A stretch of DNA of 64,000 nt, from assembly GCA_949291375.1 (NCBI GenBank), contig CASEVI010000001.1:132980-196979 (forward strand), given 5' to 3'. Below the pieces are notes generated by a model. The model saw only the letters and a program-made list of their open reading frames with translations, searched no databases and had not been told where the DNA came from. Position numbers and translations under genes: made by a program. Positions 35,498-45,422 of this stretch are shown piece by piece (the stretch's first letter is position 1; each line of letters starts with the position of its first letter). This DNA comes from an uncultured bacterium. Its GTDB lineage: Bacteria; Bacillota_I; Bacilli_A; RFN20; CAG-826.

Positions 35498-37606
35498 ATG
35501 GAGAAAAGAAGATTTAGTTGGTTTAATATCCTTATATATATAATACTCTTCGCTTTTTTAGGATTAATGATTTATTTCCTAATCGGCGTTAACAATCAAC
35601 AATATGCAAGTATTTCGACAGATCAAGGTATTCGTTTAGTTTTAAATGATAAAGACGAATATAAAGTTGAATATGGTGCAGCTGTTGAAAGCGGGGAAGA
35701 AGTTCAAGTTTATATTCAACTTGATAAACCTTATAACAACCAAGAATTCTTTACTTTTACAATGAGTAAAGATGCATTTAATGTTTATCCATATCAATAT
35801 GGAACTGATAGTGATGGCAATGTAAATATTGTTACATTTGCTGAAGCAATGTCTTCACAAATCGTTGAATGCGGTGTCCATCCTGGAATTTATGGATCAA
35901 TTTATACTGAAAATTGGTTTATTTCCTGGTTGCCAACAATTATTTCAACAGTTGTAATGATTGCTATTGCAATATTCTTCTTCCGTTTGCTCATGTCTTC
36001 AGCCGGCGGAAACCAAAAGGCTTTAGATTTTAATAAATCAAGAGCAAGAAAGGTTGATGATTCAAAAGTTAGATTTAGTGATGTTGCTGGGTGTGATAGC
36101 GAAAAAGCTGAATTAGTTGAAGTTGTTGATTATTTAAAAGAACCTAAGAAATATACAAAATATGGAGCAAAATTACCAAAAGGTATTTTACTTGTTGGCC
36201 CTCCAGGAACTGGTAAAACTTTATTAGCAAAAGCTGTTGCTGGTGAAGCGGGCGTTCCATTCTATTCTATTTCAGGTTCTGACTTCGTAGAAATGTTCGT
36301 TGGTGTTGGTGCTGGTAGAGTTAGAGATTTATTTAAGACTGCAAAACAAAATGCTCCTTGTGTCATTTTTATTGATGAAATTGATGCAGTTGGTAGACAA
36401 AGAGGAGCTGGACTTGGTGGCGGAAACGATGAAAGAGAACAAACTCTTAACCAATTATTAGTCGAACTTGATGGTTTCGAAGAAAATAGTGGAATTATTG
36501 TTATCGCTGCTACTAACCGTGATGATGTTCTTGATCCTGCACTTTTAAGAGCAGGAAGATTTGATAGACAAATTACAGTTTCACTTCCTGATAGAGCGGG
36601 AAGAGAAGCAATCTTCAAGGTTCACGCTAAAAATAAAAAGTTAGATCCTAAAATTGATTTCTCTTTCTTAGCAAAAAGAACAGTCGGTTTCTCTGGTGCA
36701 GATATTGCTTCTATCTTAAATGATGCCGCAATCTTAGCAATTAGAGAAAAGAAAGAATTTATCACACTTTCTGATATTGATGAAGCTATCGATAGAAGAA
36801 TTGCTGGACCTGCAAGAAGCTCTAAAGGATTAAGTGAAAAAGAAAGACTTAGAGTTGCATATCATGAAAGTGGCCATGCAATCATTGGTTTAACGCTTCC
36901 AGATGCTGATAAGGTTAGAAAAATTACTATTATTCCTCGTGGAAGAACTGGCGGTCACGTTTTAATGGGACCAGATGAAGATAGATTCTTATTAACAAAA
37001 AAAGAATTAGAAGCAGAAATTTGTGGCTTATTAGGTGGTCGTGTTGCGGAAGAAATTTTCTTTAACGATGTTTCTACAGGAGCAAGTAATGATATTGAAA
37101 GAGCTACTCAAATTGCTAGAAGTATGGTTGTTGAATACGGTATGTCTTCTTTAGGACCTATCCAATATGAAAAACCAAGTGGTAACGTCTTCTTAGGAAG
37201 AGATTATTACAATACTCAAAAAAATTTCTCTGCTGATGTTGCAAATGAAATTGATAGAGAAGTAAGAAAAATTGTTGATGATTCCCATGCTTTAGCTGTT
37301 AAAATTATCACCGAAAGAAAAGATGATATGGAATTAATTGCTAAAACACTCCTTGAAAATGAAACAATTACTGAAGAACAAATTACTTATCTTTTAGAGC
37401 ATCGTTCACTTCCTAGTGATAAAGATCATTTAGAAGAAAATATAAAAGATAGTGATGATAAAACTCCATTAAAAGAAGAAGATAAACCTCACTTTGATGA
37501 AAAGAAGAGTGAAGAATTAGTTAAAGAAGATGAAAAAAATATCGATACTATCGATAAAGAAGAAGAAAAAGAAGGCCTTAATTCAACTGAAGATAAAAAA
37601 GATTAA
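35498..37606 (+). CDS. ftsH: ATP-dependent zinc metalloprotease FtsH
   Basis: Membrane-bound AAA+ protease that degrades unstable membrane and regulatory proteins. 702 residues: TM1 about 8-27, extracytoplasmic loop to about 140, TM2 about 146-167, Walker A GPPGTGKT (about 231-238), Walker [15 protein letters not shown] region, and zinc site HESGH (about 453-457). The last 60 residues are highly acidic/charged. AAAAGGAG ribosome site. Place after tilS is typical for Firmicutes. Confidence 0.98.
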   Translation: MEKRRFSWFNILIYIILFAFLGLMIYFLIGVNNQQYASISTDQGIRLVLNDKDEYKVEYGAAVESGEEVQVYIQLDKPYNNQEFFTFTMSKDAFNVYPYQYGTDSDGNVNIVTFAEAMSSQIVECGVHPGIYGSIYTENWFISWLPTIISTVVMIAIAIFFFRLLMSSAGGNQKALDFNKSRARKVDDSKVRFSDVAGCDSEKAELVEVVDYLKEPKKYTKYGAKLPKGILLVGPPGTGKTLLAKAVAGEAGVPFYSISGSDFVEMFVGVGAGRVRDLFKTAKQNAPCVIFIDEIDAVGRQRGAGLGGGNDEREQTLNQLLVELDGFEENSGIIVIAATNRDDVLDPALLRAGRFDRQITVSLPDRAGREAIFKVHAKNKKLDPKIDFSFLAKRTVGFSGADIASILNDAAILAIREKKEFITLSDIDEAIDRRIAGPARSSKGLSEKERLRVAYHESGHAIIGLTLPDADKVRKITIIPRGRTGGHVLMGPDEDRFLLTKKELEAEICGLLGGRVAEEIFFNDVSTGASNDIERATQIARSMVVEYGMSSLGPIQYEKPSGNVFLGRDYYNTQKNFSADVANEIDREVRKIVDDSHALAVKIITERKDDMELIAKTLLENETITEEQITYLLEHRSLPSDKDHLEENIKDSDDKTPLKEEDKPHFDEKKSEELVKEDEKNIDTIDKEEEKEGLNSTEDKKD

Positions 37607-37610
37607 TTGA

Positions 37611-38597
37611 ATGGAAAATTTAAGAATTAAAAATCTCGAATTAAAAGGAAAAGTTATTTTAGCCCCAATGGCTGGAATAACTTCTTTTTCTTATAGAAAG
37701 TTTTCTAATAAGTTTGGTTGTGCTATTACTTATAGTGAAATGATTTCAGATTGCGGACTTATTTATAATAATAAAAGAACATTTGAAATGATAAAAAGTG
37801 ATGGAAGTGATAGACCTTTAGCGATTCAACTTTTTGGTGGCAAAAAAGAAACTTTACTTGAAGCTTTAGACATTTTAGAAAAAAGCAATACTAATTATGA
37901 TGTTTTAGATATAAATTTAGCTTGCCCGGTACCAAAAGTTACGAAATCTAACGGAGGAAGCAGTTGGCTAAAAGATATTGATTCAATGAAAAATATGATG
38001 AAAAGTATAGTTGAAAAATCTTCTAAGCCAGTAAGCGCTAAAATTCGTTTAGGTCGGGATGAAAATAATGTTATTGAAATAGCTAAAGCATTAGAAGAAG
38101 CAGGAGTTTCTTTTTTAACAATCCATTGTAGAACTAAAAAAGAACTTTACATTGGTGAAGCCCATTATGAAGCTTTACAAGAATTAAAAAATTATATAAA
38201 AATACCTTATGCAGTGAGTGGAAATATTTTTACACTTAATGATGCAATTGAAGCATTAAAAATTTCTAAAGCTGATGCTATTGCTGTTGCTAGGGGTGGA
38301 ATCGGGAACCCGTTATTAATTAAAAATATTAATCATTATTTAAATAATGAGTTAGATAAAATTGAAGAACCAACAATCGAAGGACAAATCGAATATTTAA
38401 AAGAATTTACAACTCTTTTAAATGAAGAATTTGGTGAACAAAGAGCAGTTTCTATATTAAGAGGTATAGCACCTAAATTTTTTAATATGTTCTCAAATAC
38501 AAAGAAATTAAAAAATGAAATATCTACAACAATTACATCAATCGAATCATTATTTAAGATTGTTAATGATTATTTAAAGACCAATGAAGTTTATTAA
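37611..38597 (+). CDS. dusB: tRNA-dihydrouridine synthase (DusB type)
   Basis: Flavoprotein reducing uridine to dihydrouridine in tRNA. 328 residues; APMAGITSFSYRKF (about 18-31), the active-site segment NLACPVPKVTKSNGGSSWL with catalytic Cys (about 101-119), and AVARGGIGNPLLI (about 224-236). Four bases after ftsH. Synteny with lysS matches Bacillus. Confidence 0.95.
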   Translation: MENLRIKNLELKGKVILAPMAGITSFSYRKFSNKFGCAITYSEMISDCGLIYNNKRTFEMIKSDGSDRPLAIQLFGGKKETLLEALDILEKSNTNYDVLDINLACPVPKVTKSNGGSSWLKDIDSMKNMMKSIVEKSSKPVSAKIRLGRDENNVIEIAKALEEAGVSFLTIHCRTKKELYIGEAHYEALQELKNYIKIPYAVSGNIFTLNDAIEALKISKADAIAVARGGIGNPLLIKNINHYLNNELDKIEEPTIEGQIEYLKEFTTLLNEEFGEQRAVSILRGIAPKFFNMFSNTKKLKNEISTTITSIESLFKIVNDYLKTNEVY

Positions 38598-38682
38598 AAT
38601 CTTGTTTCTTTTATTGTATTTACAGTAGTAAAAAGAAATAACTATGAAACTATGAATTAACAAATATTTTTTTGTTTTAAAA

Positions 38683-38708
38683 ACTTGTTTATTAATTAAT
38701 AAACAAGT
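38683..38708. terminator. Perfect inverted repeat between dusB and lysS
   Basis: Thirteen-base arms beginning ACTTGTTTATTAA with no loop (26-base perfect palindrome). It may end dusB transcription, though only a weak T tract follows, or it may be an operator for lysS. The rest of the 233-base gap holds no gene and no T-box elements. Confidence 0.5.
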
Positions 38709-38830
38709 CTTATAAATTATCAATGATTACCTATTAAAAAAGCGTTTAAAAAGTATTTTACCAATAATATTTTATTTTTGCTTTTTAATTTATTAAAATA
38801 TTAGAGTTTAAAAAAAGAAAGGATTAGATT

Positions 38831-40315
38831 ATGGAAAACAAGTTAACAGACCAAGAATTAGCAAGAAGAGAAAAGTTAAATAAATTAATCGAACTTGGCG
38901 TCAATCCATGGGGTCAAAAATATGATAGAACAGATTCAACTTTAACTTGTAAAGAAAAAGCTGGAGATAAAACAAATGAAGAATTAGAAGCAAATCCTAT
39001 AGAAGTAAAGGTTGCAGGTAGAATTATGCTCCTTAGAAAAATGGGTAAAGCTTCATTTTTAACAATTCAAGATAAAGAAGGAAGACTTCAAGCTTATATT
39101 TCAGTAGAAACCGTAAACGCTGATAATTATGCTATTTTTAAGCTTTGTGATGTTGGTGATATTGTTGGTTTAGGTGGACATTTAATGAAAACAAGAACTG
39201 GCGAATTAACATTAAAAGTAACAGATTTTACATTCTTAACAAAATCCTTAAGACCATTACCAGAAAAATTCCATGGTTTAACCGATGTTGAAGAAAGATA
39301 TAGACATAGATATGTTGACTTAATAATGAATGATGAAGCAAAACAAGTTGCTCTTTTAAGACCAAAAATTATTAGATGTATGCAACATTATTTTGATTCA
39401 TTAGGTTTTATTGAAGTTGAAACTAGTGTTCTCTCTCCAATTTTAGGAGGAGCAAATGCTAGACCATTTATTACACACCATAATGCATTAAATAAAGATT
39501 TCTATTTAAGAATTGCTACTGAATTACCATTAAAAAAATTAATTGTCGGTGGATTAGAAAAAGTTTATGAATTTGGTAGATTGTTTAGAAATGAAGGAAT
39601 GGATACTAGACACAATCCAGAATTTACTACTGTTGAATTATATCAAGCATATGGTGATTTATCTTCAATGAGACAATTAAGTGAAGATGTTATTAGATAC
39701 GTTTTAAAAAACGTTATTAAAACTGAAGTTTTAAATTATCAAGGAAAAGAAATTGATTTTAGACCTGAATTTAGATGGGTTGATATGTCTGATCTTGTCA
39801 AAGAAAAAACGGGAGTTGATTTTAAAGGAGATATTTCTTTAGAAGAAGCTCAAGGATTATGTAAAAAATATAATATTAAGGTTGAAAAACATTGGACTTC
39901 AACAGGATATTATTTAAATGCTTTATTCGAAGAACTTTGTGAAAGCGAACTTATTCAACCTACATTTGTTTGCCATCACCCAATCGAAGTTTCTCCATTA
40001 ACAAAAAAGAGCCCAGATCCAAGATTTACTGAAAGATTTGAGCTTTATATTAATGGATGGGAATTTGCTAATGCTTATAGTGAATTAAATGATCCAATTG
40101 ATCAAAAAGAAAGATTTATTGCTCAACTTAAAGCTAAAGAACTTGGTGATGATGAAGCAAATGAAATGGATTATGATTTCTTAGAGGCTATGGATTATGG
40201 AATGCCTCCTACAGGTGGTATTGGAATTGGTATTGATAGATTAGTAATGTTATTACTTAATCAACCATCAATAAGAGAAGTAATTCTTTTCCCAACAATG
40301 AAAGATCAAAAGTAA
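38831..40315 (+). CDS. lysS: Lysyl-tRNA synthetase, class II
   Basis: Charges tRNA-Lys. 494 residues: OB-fold anticodon-binding domain (VKVAGRIMLLRKMGKASFLTI, about 58-78), class II motif 2 (GRLFRNEGMDTRHNPEFTTVE, about 251-271, written here in part) and motif 3 (GGIGIGIDRLVMLLLN near 465-480). AAAGGA ribosome site. Flanked by a hairpin upstream and a terminator downstream, so it is its own transcription unit. Confidence 0.98.
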   Translation: MENKLTDQELARREKLNKLIELGVNPWGQKYDRTDSTLTCKEKAGDKTNEELEANPIEVKVAGRIMLLRKMGKASFLTIQDKEGRLQAYISVETVNADNYAIFKLCDVGDIVGLGGHLMKTRTGELTLKVTDFTFLTKSLRPLPEKFHGLTDVEERYRHRYVDLIMNDEAKQVALLRPKIIRCMQHYFDSLGFIEVETSVLSPILGGANARPFITHHNALNKDFYLRIATELPLKKLIVGGLEKVYEFGRLFRNEGMDTRHNPEFTTVELYQAYGDLSSMRQLSEDVIRYVLKNVIKTEVLNYQGKEIDFRPEFRWVDMSDLVKEKTGVDFKGDISLEEAQGLCKKYNIKVEKHWTSTGYYLNALFEELCESELIQPTFVCHHPIEVSPLTKKSPDPRFTERFELYINGWEFANAYSELNDPIDQKERFIAQLKAKELGDDEANEMDYDFLEAMDYGMPPTGGIGIGIDRLVMLLLNQPSIREVILFPTMKDQK

Positions 40316-40318
40316 ATT

Positions 40319-40348
40319 AAAAATGGTTTCTTGCAAGAAACCATTTTT
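40319..40348. terminator. Bidirectional terminator between lysS and trxB
   Basis: AAATGGTTTCTTG / CAAGAAACCATTT palindrome with A/T runs on both sides. Confidence 0.9.
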
Positions 40349-40349
40349 A

Positions 40350-41258
40350 CTATTTATTTAAGTCTTTATGCAATGTATGAATTACAATTGCCCCATCATT
40401 AGTAGCTGTAACAATTTGTCTTAATTCTTTTTCAATAACATCGCCAATTCCATAAACGCCTTTAACTTTTGTTCTAAATTCTTTATCAACCTCGATATAT
40501 CCTTTGGAATTTAATACATCTAAGTGATTTAAGAATTTTAATTCTGGTTTTGAACCAATATAAACAAATATTCCGTCAGTTTTAATTGTTGAAACTTTAT
40601 TTCCTTCACTTAAAACTTTAACACCTTCAAGATGATCATCGCCAATTAATTCAGTGATAACTGTATTTGGCAAATATGAAATATTTGAATGTGCTTTTAA
40701 TTTATCAATATTATTTTTCTCACCTCTTAAATTATGACGTGAAATCATTGTAATTGAATGAACAATAGGTGCTAAAAAAGTAGCTTCAGTGATAGCACTA
40801 TCTCCTCCTCCATAAACAATAACATCTTTATCTTTATAAAAAGCTCCATCACAAGTAGCACAAAAAGAAACTCCACGACCTCTAAATTGGTCTTCTTTTG
40901 GTAAATTAAGTTCATTTTCTTTAGTGCCTGTTCCTACAATTATTGATTCACATTGATATTTATTTTTATTTGTCGTTACAAAAAATAAATGGTCATCAAA
41001 TTTTTCAACGCTTAAAACTTCTTCACGTCTAAAATTAATTCCCATATCTTTAACTTGTTTTCTAAAATCTAAAGCTAATTCACTCCCGCCGATTTTACTA
41101 ATTCCAGGATAATTTTCAATTTCAAAAGCGGTAACAACTTTACCCCCAATTGCCCCTTTTTCTAAAAGCAAATAAGATAATCCACTTCTATGTGCATAAA
41201 TTGCAGCAGTTACACCAGCTGGGCCAGCTCCAATAATAATCGTGTCAAATCTTTCCAT
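40350..41258 (-). CDS. trxB: Thioredoxin reductase
   Basis: FAD/NADPH disulfide reductase. 302 residues: FAD-binding GAGPAGVTAAIYAHRSG (8-24), redox-active CATC in SFCATCDGAFY (about 133-143), NADPH-binding GGGDSAITEA (about 152-161) and C-terminal GIYVYGIGDV-like GVYGIGDVIEKELRQI. GAGGA ribosome site. Upstream gap (41259-41489) contains alternative hairpins. Confidence 0.95.
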   Translation of the reverse strand: MERFDTIIIGAGPAGVTAAIYAHRSGLSYLLLEKGAIGGKVVTAFEIENYPGISKIGGSELALDFRKQVKDMGINFRREEVLSVEKFDDHLFFVTTNKNKYQCESIIVGTGTKENELNLPKEDQFRGRGVSFCATCDGAFYKDKDVIVYGGGDSAITEATFLAPIVHSITMISRHNLRGEKNNIDKLKAHSNISYLPNTVITELIGDDHLEGVKVLSEGNKVSTIKTDGIFVYIGSKPELKFLNHLDVLNSKGYIEVDKEFRTKVKGVYGIGDVIEKELRQIVTATNDGAIVIHTLHKDLNK

Positions 41259-41350
41259 AATGTTTCCTCATGTATAAATATTAGTTTATTGCCTAATAAA
41301 AATAAATAATTTTGCTCTAATTTATATTAAATATATACCTATATAAAATA

Positions 41351-41402
41351 TTAAGGGTATAAAGGAATTTCCCAGCCCTTGTATATACAAGAATGCTTTC
41401 AG
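41351..41402. other. Structured intergenic element with competing hairpins
   Basis: Stem A: CTTGTAT/ATACAAG (41378-41391). Stem B: AAGGG (41353-41357) with CCCTT (41376-41380), enclosing a small hairpin GGAATTTCC (41364-41372). Stems A and B share 41378-41380 and cannot form together. It lies in the trxB leader region on the minus strand and before the HTH gene on the plus strand. No known riboswitch recognised. Confidence 0.4.
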
Positions 41403-41477
41403 AGAGAAAAAATATTCACTTTTTTATAAAAAAATGAATGTCAAAATTATTTTCTTATTATTTTTATAAATTACTTG

Positions 41478-41483
41478 TATTAT
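41478..41483 (+). promoter_or_regulatory. -10 element of the HTH gene, placed for a leaderless mRNA
   Basis: TATTAT ends 6 bases before ATG 41490; no Shine-Dalgarno is present. The -35 is unclear. Confidence 0.42.
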
Positions 41484-41489
41484 TAGGAT

Positions 41490-41985
41490 ATGAATGACAT
41501 AGGAAAAAAGATTAAATCATTTAGGAAACACAAAAATATTTCTCAAGAGGAATTTGCTAAATCTATAGGGATTTCTCGCCAATCACTTTCTGGTTATGAA
41601 AATGGAAAGAATGAACCACCTTTTTTTGTTATCTCTAAAATTAGTGAAGTATATACAATAAATATTGATGATTTATATAATGAAAAATTTGAATTTGATC
41701 GAAAGACTAAAATATTTCTGAAAATTAAAGATATTTCATTAATTTTTGTAATATTATTTTTCTTTAATTCGCTGTTTATGGTTTCTTTCGCTGTTTTTTT
41801 GTCCAATTACATTTAATGAAGTAACTTCATTTACATATTGGTTTATATTAAACGACACATTAACAGTTTTATTTAAATCTTTATTTTACTTAAGTCTTTC
41901 TATATTTGTTTTAGCGTTTATTATATTTATAACTTTTTATGTTTTATCAAAAAATAGGAGTAAAGAAAATGGAAGTAGAAAATAA
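41490..41985 (+). pseudogene. XRE-type HTH regulator with membrane segments, split by a frameshift in T7
   Basis: The first frame (41490-41816, 108 residues) has an XRE HTH (KIKSFRKHKNISQEEFAKSIG...RQSLSGYENGKNEP, 7-45) and a membrane segment that stops abruptly. Removing one T from the run at 41794-41800 joins it to a second open segment up to TAA at 41983-41985. That segment starts ITFNEVTSFTYWFIL, contains a further membrane helix (LSLSIFVLAFIIFITFYVL) and a basic tail, and overlaps the next gene by 17 bases as is usual in this genome. Intact length would be about 165 residues. This may be a true frameshift, phase variation, slippage or an assembly error. Confidence 0.75.
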
Positions 41986-42499
41986 TAAAGTTCTTTACAA
42001 TATATTTATCTTAAAAACGCCTTTATTTTTTATATTTTCAATAGTTTTAGGATGTTTTAATATCGTTTTTGCTATTAATGATATTTCTCCTCTATTTTAT
42101 TTTTTAGCTTTATTTTTTGATTTATTTTCCTTTGTGACGTTTTTATATTTAGATTATTTATTTTTCAAAGTTAACAAAAAAGTTAAATCAAATTTAATTA
42201 AAAAAAGATTTCTTATTGTTACGATAATACTACCTTATATTCTCGATATTTTATATATTCTTTTTTGCATTTTAATTAAATTTACTGATAATGATGTATA
42301 TTTTCTTTTTATTTTTCTTTTTAATATAGGATTTTTCTTTTATTTTTTATTCATTAATTTTCCTATTTTAATTAATAAATTTCGTAAAGAATTAGGAATT
42401 AAGAAAAATGATAGGAAATTAAATTATTATATCTCTGAAATTATAAATCTTAATAATTTTGATAAAAAAATTAAAAAAAATGCACATTATATTAAATGA
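41969..42499 (+). CDS. Small membrane protein, unknown function
   Basis: 176 residues starting MEVENNKVLYN at ATG 41969, chosen because AGGAG lies 8 bases upstream; an in-frame ATG at 41939 lacks a ribosome site. About four membrane segments (around 15-40, 45-70, 95-115, 120-145) and a basic C-terminus. No family recognised. It follows the HTH regulator with a 17-base overlap if the latter is read through, so the HTH protein and the two membrane proteins probably form one unit. Confidence 0.65.
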   Translation: MEVENNKVLYNIFILKTPLFFIFSIVLGCFNIVFAINDISPLFYFLALFFDLFSFVTFLYLDYLFFKVNKKVKSNLIKKRFLIVTIILPYILDILYILFCILIKFTDNDVYFLFIFLFNIGFFFYFLFINFPILINKFRKELGIKKNDRKLNYYISEIINLNNFDKKIKKNAHYIK

Positions 42500-42929
42500 A
42501 AGTTTGTTTATTCTTCTTTTGTTTATTATTGAATTTTTAATTTATGGAATTCTTATGAGAAATACTTCTTATATTATTGCTGGTTTATCACTTTTTTCTA
42601 TTTATGTGCTTTTTATTACATTATTTTATGGATTTCTTTATCGAAATAAAATTATAAATAAATTTTATTTAATTTTTTCAATTTCTATTCATTTAATGAT
42701 TATTGTTATTTTATATCTTATAAATTTTTATAGAGATAGTTTTCAGGGAATCGATGGTAAAGATATAGAATTATTTTTATCTTTAATAATTTATATATTA
42801 GTGCCCTTTATTTTTGTATTTCCTTATTTAGTTATCTTAGATTTTATGGTTCCATTTGGCTTTGTTAAGCATTTAAGAAAAATGAAAAATAATGAAAAAC
42901 CTACACAAAATAATGATTCTTCTCAATAA
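42480..42929 (+). CDS. Small membrane protein, unknown function
   Basis: 149 residues from ATG 42480 (MHIILNESLFILLL); an in-frame TTG at 42459 is a less likely start. Four hydrophobic segments (about 7-27, 33-53, 63-85, 100-128) and a polar tail. Overlaps the preceding gene by 20 bases without a Shine-Dalgarno, suggesting coupled translation. Function not recognised; the pair resembles membrane partners of HTH-regulated units. Confidence 0.6.
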   Translation: MHIILNESLFILLLFIIEFLIYGILMRNTSYIIAGLSLFSIYVLFITLFYGFLYRNKIINKFYLIFSISIHLMIIVILYLINFYRDSFQGIDGKDIELFLSLIIYILVPFIFVFPYLVILDFMVPFGFVKHLRKMKNNEKPTQNNDSSQ

Positions 42930-42962
42930 ATATTAGTATAATTTATTTACTGAGGTAATTTT

Positions 42963-43508
42963 ATGGATTTAAAGGAAAAGAAATTAAATGGAGAAATAGT
43001 TTTTGATGGACATTTATTAGAAGTTCACAAGGATAAAGTTTTATGTCCAAACAATCATGAATCATATCGTGAATATATTAATAAAGGTCCAGCTGCTTGT
43101 GTGATTGCTAAAACAAAAGATGATAAATTTATCTTAGAAAAACAGTTTCGTTACCCTTATGATGATATAATAATAGAATTTCCAGCTGGGAAAACAGATA
43201 AAAACGAAGATACAAAGCGTACAGCTTTAAGAGAACTAAAAGAAGAGACAGGATATGAAGCCAAAAAGTGTATTTATTTAGGAGAAACTTATCCAAGTGT
43301 TGCTTATACTAATGAAAAAATTTATTTATACTATTGTGAAGATTTAACTTTAAAAGAAACACATTTAGATGAAAATGAGTTTGTTGATGTTATTTATAAA
43401 AGTGAAGATAAAATAAAAGAAATGTTAATAAAAGGAGAAATTTGTGATGCCAAAACAGCTCACGCATTTTTGCTTTATCTTCTAAATAAAGAAAAAGGAA
43501 ATTTATAA
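42963..43508 (+). CDS. NUDIX hydrolase, ADP-ribose pyrophosphatase type
   Basis: 181 residues. NUDIX box GKTDKNEDTKRTALRELKEE followed by TGY (about 74-96) has all conserved residues (G, E, REL-EE-G). The upstream FRYPYDDIIIEFPAGK and downstream YPSVAYTNEKIYLYYC fit the ADP-ribose pyrophosphatase (NudF) subgroup. GAGG ribosome site and a TATAAT at about 42936. It would hydrolyse ADP-ribose to AMP and ribose phosphate, a by-product of NAD breakdown; substrate is inferred by subgroup only. Confidence 0.9.
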   Translation: MDLKEKKLNGEIVFDGHLLEVHKDKVLCPNNHESYREYINKGPAACVIAKTKDDKFILEKQFRYPYDDIIIEFPAGKTDKNEDTKRTALRELKEETGYEAKKCIYLGETYPSVAYTNEKIYLYYCEDLTLKETHLDENEFVDVIYKSEDKIKEMLIKGEICDAKTAHAFLLYLLNKEKGNL

Positions 43509-43509
43509 A

Positions 43510-44022
43510 ATGGGACTTTTCTTTTTTAAGCCTTATAAAGAAAAAATTGCGAATAAACTTTACGATTGTTTCTTTGAAAAAGAAAATTTAATTTATAATT
43601 TCAAAATTTCAAAAGAAGATATTAATGAATATACAATCATTGTAACTTCTTCAGGAATTTTTATATTTTTTATTGGTAATAATGAAGGTGAAATTGCATC
43701 TTTTTTTCATGAAAATGATGATGAATTAAAAATTATAGATAATTATAAAGGGTTAGTTAATTTAAAAAATCCTTATAAAAATTTAAAAGAAGTAGAAGAT
43801 TATTTTAAAGCAAATCTTAAAGGAAATTTTAAGATTGTTTGTTATTTAATCCCTTTATTTAATAATCTTAAAAAGGTAAAAGAAGATGATAAGATTTTTA
43901 CTTTAAAAACGTTCAAAAAGATTTTAAAAAACATTACACAAATATATAATAATAAAGAAGTTGATGAATTAACTTCCTTGATTAAAGAAATTAATAAATA
44001 TGAATATATTAAAGACAATTAA
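43510..44022 (+). CDS. Hypothetical protein, possibly NERD-related
   Basis: 170 residues, no signal peptide. A beta-rich part ITIIVTSSGIFIFFIGNNEGEI-like (residues 35-60) is followed by LVNLKNPYKNLKEVEDYF (about 81-98), which recalls the NERD domain pattern (G..NP..Q....L). The resemblance is short and is not enough for assignment. It follows the NUDIX gene by 1 base and overlaps the next gene by 23 bases. Confidence 0.5.
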   Translation: MGLFFFKPYKEKIANKLYDCFFEKENLIYNFKISKEDINEYTIIVTSSGIFIFFIGNNEGEIASFFHENDDELKIIDNYKGLVNLKNPYKNLKEVEDYFKANLKGNFKIVCYLIPLFNNLKKVKEDDKIFTLKTFKKILKNITQIYNNKEVDELTSLIKEINKYEYIKDN

Positions 44023-44575
44023 AATTATTTTCCCAGGTATTAGATATGGTTTAAATAAACCACTTTTAAAAGAACTCGATGAAGCTATAAAGGGTGAAAC
44101 TTTATATTTAGATTATTCCAACTTTTATAATGAAAAAGATGATAGTTTCAATAAAGACAAAGCTTATGAATTTGTATTATCAAAAATAAATTTTGATTCT
44201 TTAAATGAATATAGTGAAATAATTTTAATTTCTAAGAGTATCGGAACGATTTTTGCAGGAAAAATACGTGAATTAATTAAAGAAAAACATCCTGTTTTAA
44301 TTAGAAAAATAAAATATATTTGTTTAACTCCTTTAGATCAATCTATTCCTTATTTAGAACAAACTGACTATATTGCTTATGGTAGTAATGATAAATATTT
44401 AAGTGAAGAAGAAAGAAATAAATTGAAATATCGCTTTATTAACTTAAATGTTATTAACGGGGGAAATCATCGATTAGAAGTTGAGGGTAATACAAAAGAA
44501 GAAAATGAAAAAATAGTTAAAAATATTGTTTTGGAAGTTTTAACTTATTTAGATTCTTCAAATTATATGGAATAA
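44000..44575 (+). CDS. Small alpha/beta-hydrolase-like protein
   Basis: 191 residues. ILISKSIGTIFAGKIREL (about 74-91) has the nucleophile-elbow form with Ser76/78, and LNVINGGNHRLEVEG (about 153-167) offers the catalytic His. PLDQSIPYL lies between. The elbow lacks the usual first Gly, so activity is uncertain. Operon with NUDIX and 43510 gene upstream and an ABC transporter downstream (4-base gap). Confidence 0.6.
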   Translation: MNILKTIKIIFPGIRYGLNKPLLKELDEAIKGETLYLDYSNFYNEKDDSFNKDKAYEFVLSKINFDSLNEYSEIILISKSIGTIFAGKIRELIKEKHPVLIRKIKYICLTPLDQSIPYLEQTDYIAYGSNDKYLSEEERNKLKYRFINLNVINGGNHRLEVEGNTKEENEKIVKNIVLEVLTYLDSSNYME

Positions 44576-44579
44576 AAAT

Positions 44580-45422
44580 ATGAAAGTGTTAGAAATATCA
44601 AATTTAAATAAACAATATAAAAATTTTGCTTTAGATAATGTTTCTTTTTCTCTTGAAGAAGGAAAAATATGTGGGTTTATTGGCGAAAATGGTGCTGGTA
44701 AGTCTACTACAATGAAAATTTTAGCAGGGATAACTTATTATAAAGAAGGAGTTGTTCATATTTTTAATAAAGAAATAAATAAACTAACTAATAAAGAAAG
44801 AGAAGAGATCTCTTTTATTCTTGATGAATTAAACTTTCCTGAAAATATTAAACTTTTTCAACTTGAAAAAGTTTTAAAAAATATCTTTAAAGGATGGGAA
44901 AGTGATACATTTTATAAATATTTAACTACTTTTGGTTTAGATAAAACAAAAAAATGTCGTGAACTTTCTAAAGGAATGAAAGTTAAACTTAATTTATCAA
45001 TCGCTTTTTCTCATAAGGCTAAATTATTTATTTTAGATGAACCAACTAATGGACTTGATCCTATTGCTAGAGATGAAATATTAGATATACTTAATGAAAT
45101 TAAAAATAATGGCGGAAGTGTTTTAATTTCTTCTCATATTGTAGAAGATTTAGAAAGAATTTGTGATCAAATAGTTTTTATTCATGAAGGTAAAATTATA
45201 TTAGATTCTTCTAAAAATGAACTTTTAAATATGTATGATTATTTTAAAGTTGATAATGTGACATGGGAAAATTTAAATAAAGAATTTGTTATTAAATATA
45301 AAAGATTTAATGAAGACTATATTGAATTTATCACCCTTAAAGATAAATATGATTTAGAAAATAAAAGAAGAGCTAATCTTTCTGAGATTATGATTCTTAT
45401 TATAAGAGGTAAAACATTATGA
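44580..45422 (+). CDS. ABC transporter ATP-binding protein
   Basis: 280 residues, single ATPase domain: Walker A GENGAGKSTT (about 36-45), signature LSKGMKVKLNL (about 129-139), Walker B LFILDEPTNGLD (about 151-162). Sequence type is that of ABC-2 exporters of the YtrB/CcmA kind. Ends in TGA, overlapping the permease start by 4 bases (ATGA). Substrate unknown. Confidence 0.9.
   Translation: MKVLEISNLNKQYKNFALDNVSFSLEEGKICGFIGENGAGKSTTMKILAGITYYKEGVVHIFNKEINKLTNKEREEISFILDELNFPENIKLFQLEKVLKNIFKGWESDTFYKYLTTFGLDKTKKCRELSKGMKVKLNLSIAFSHKAKLFILDEPTNGLDPIARDEILDILNEIKNNGGSVLISSHIVEDLERICDQIVFIHEGKIILDSSKNELLNMYDYFKVDNVTWENLNKEFVIKYKRFNEDYIEFITLKDKYDLENKRRANLSEIMILIIRGKTL

Noticed and set aside
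36262-36618. 118-codon open frame opposite ftsH
   Set aside because: Lies fully inside the conserved AAA+ coding region on the other strand; composition is that of an antisense shadow.
38598-38830. T-box or other amino acid-responsive leader before lysS
   Set aside because: No T-box bulge or specifier-type structure; only an AT-rich perfect hairpin.
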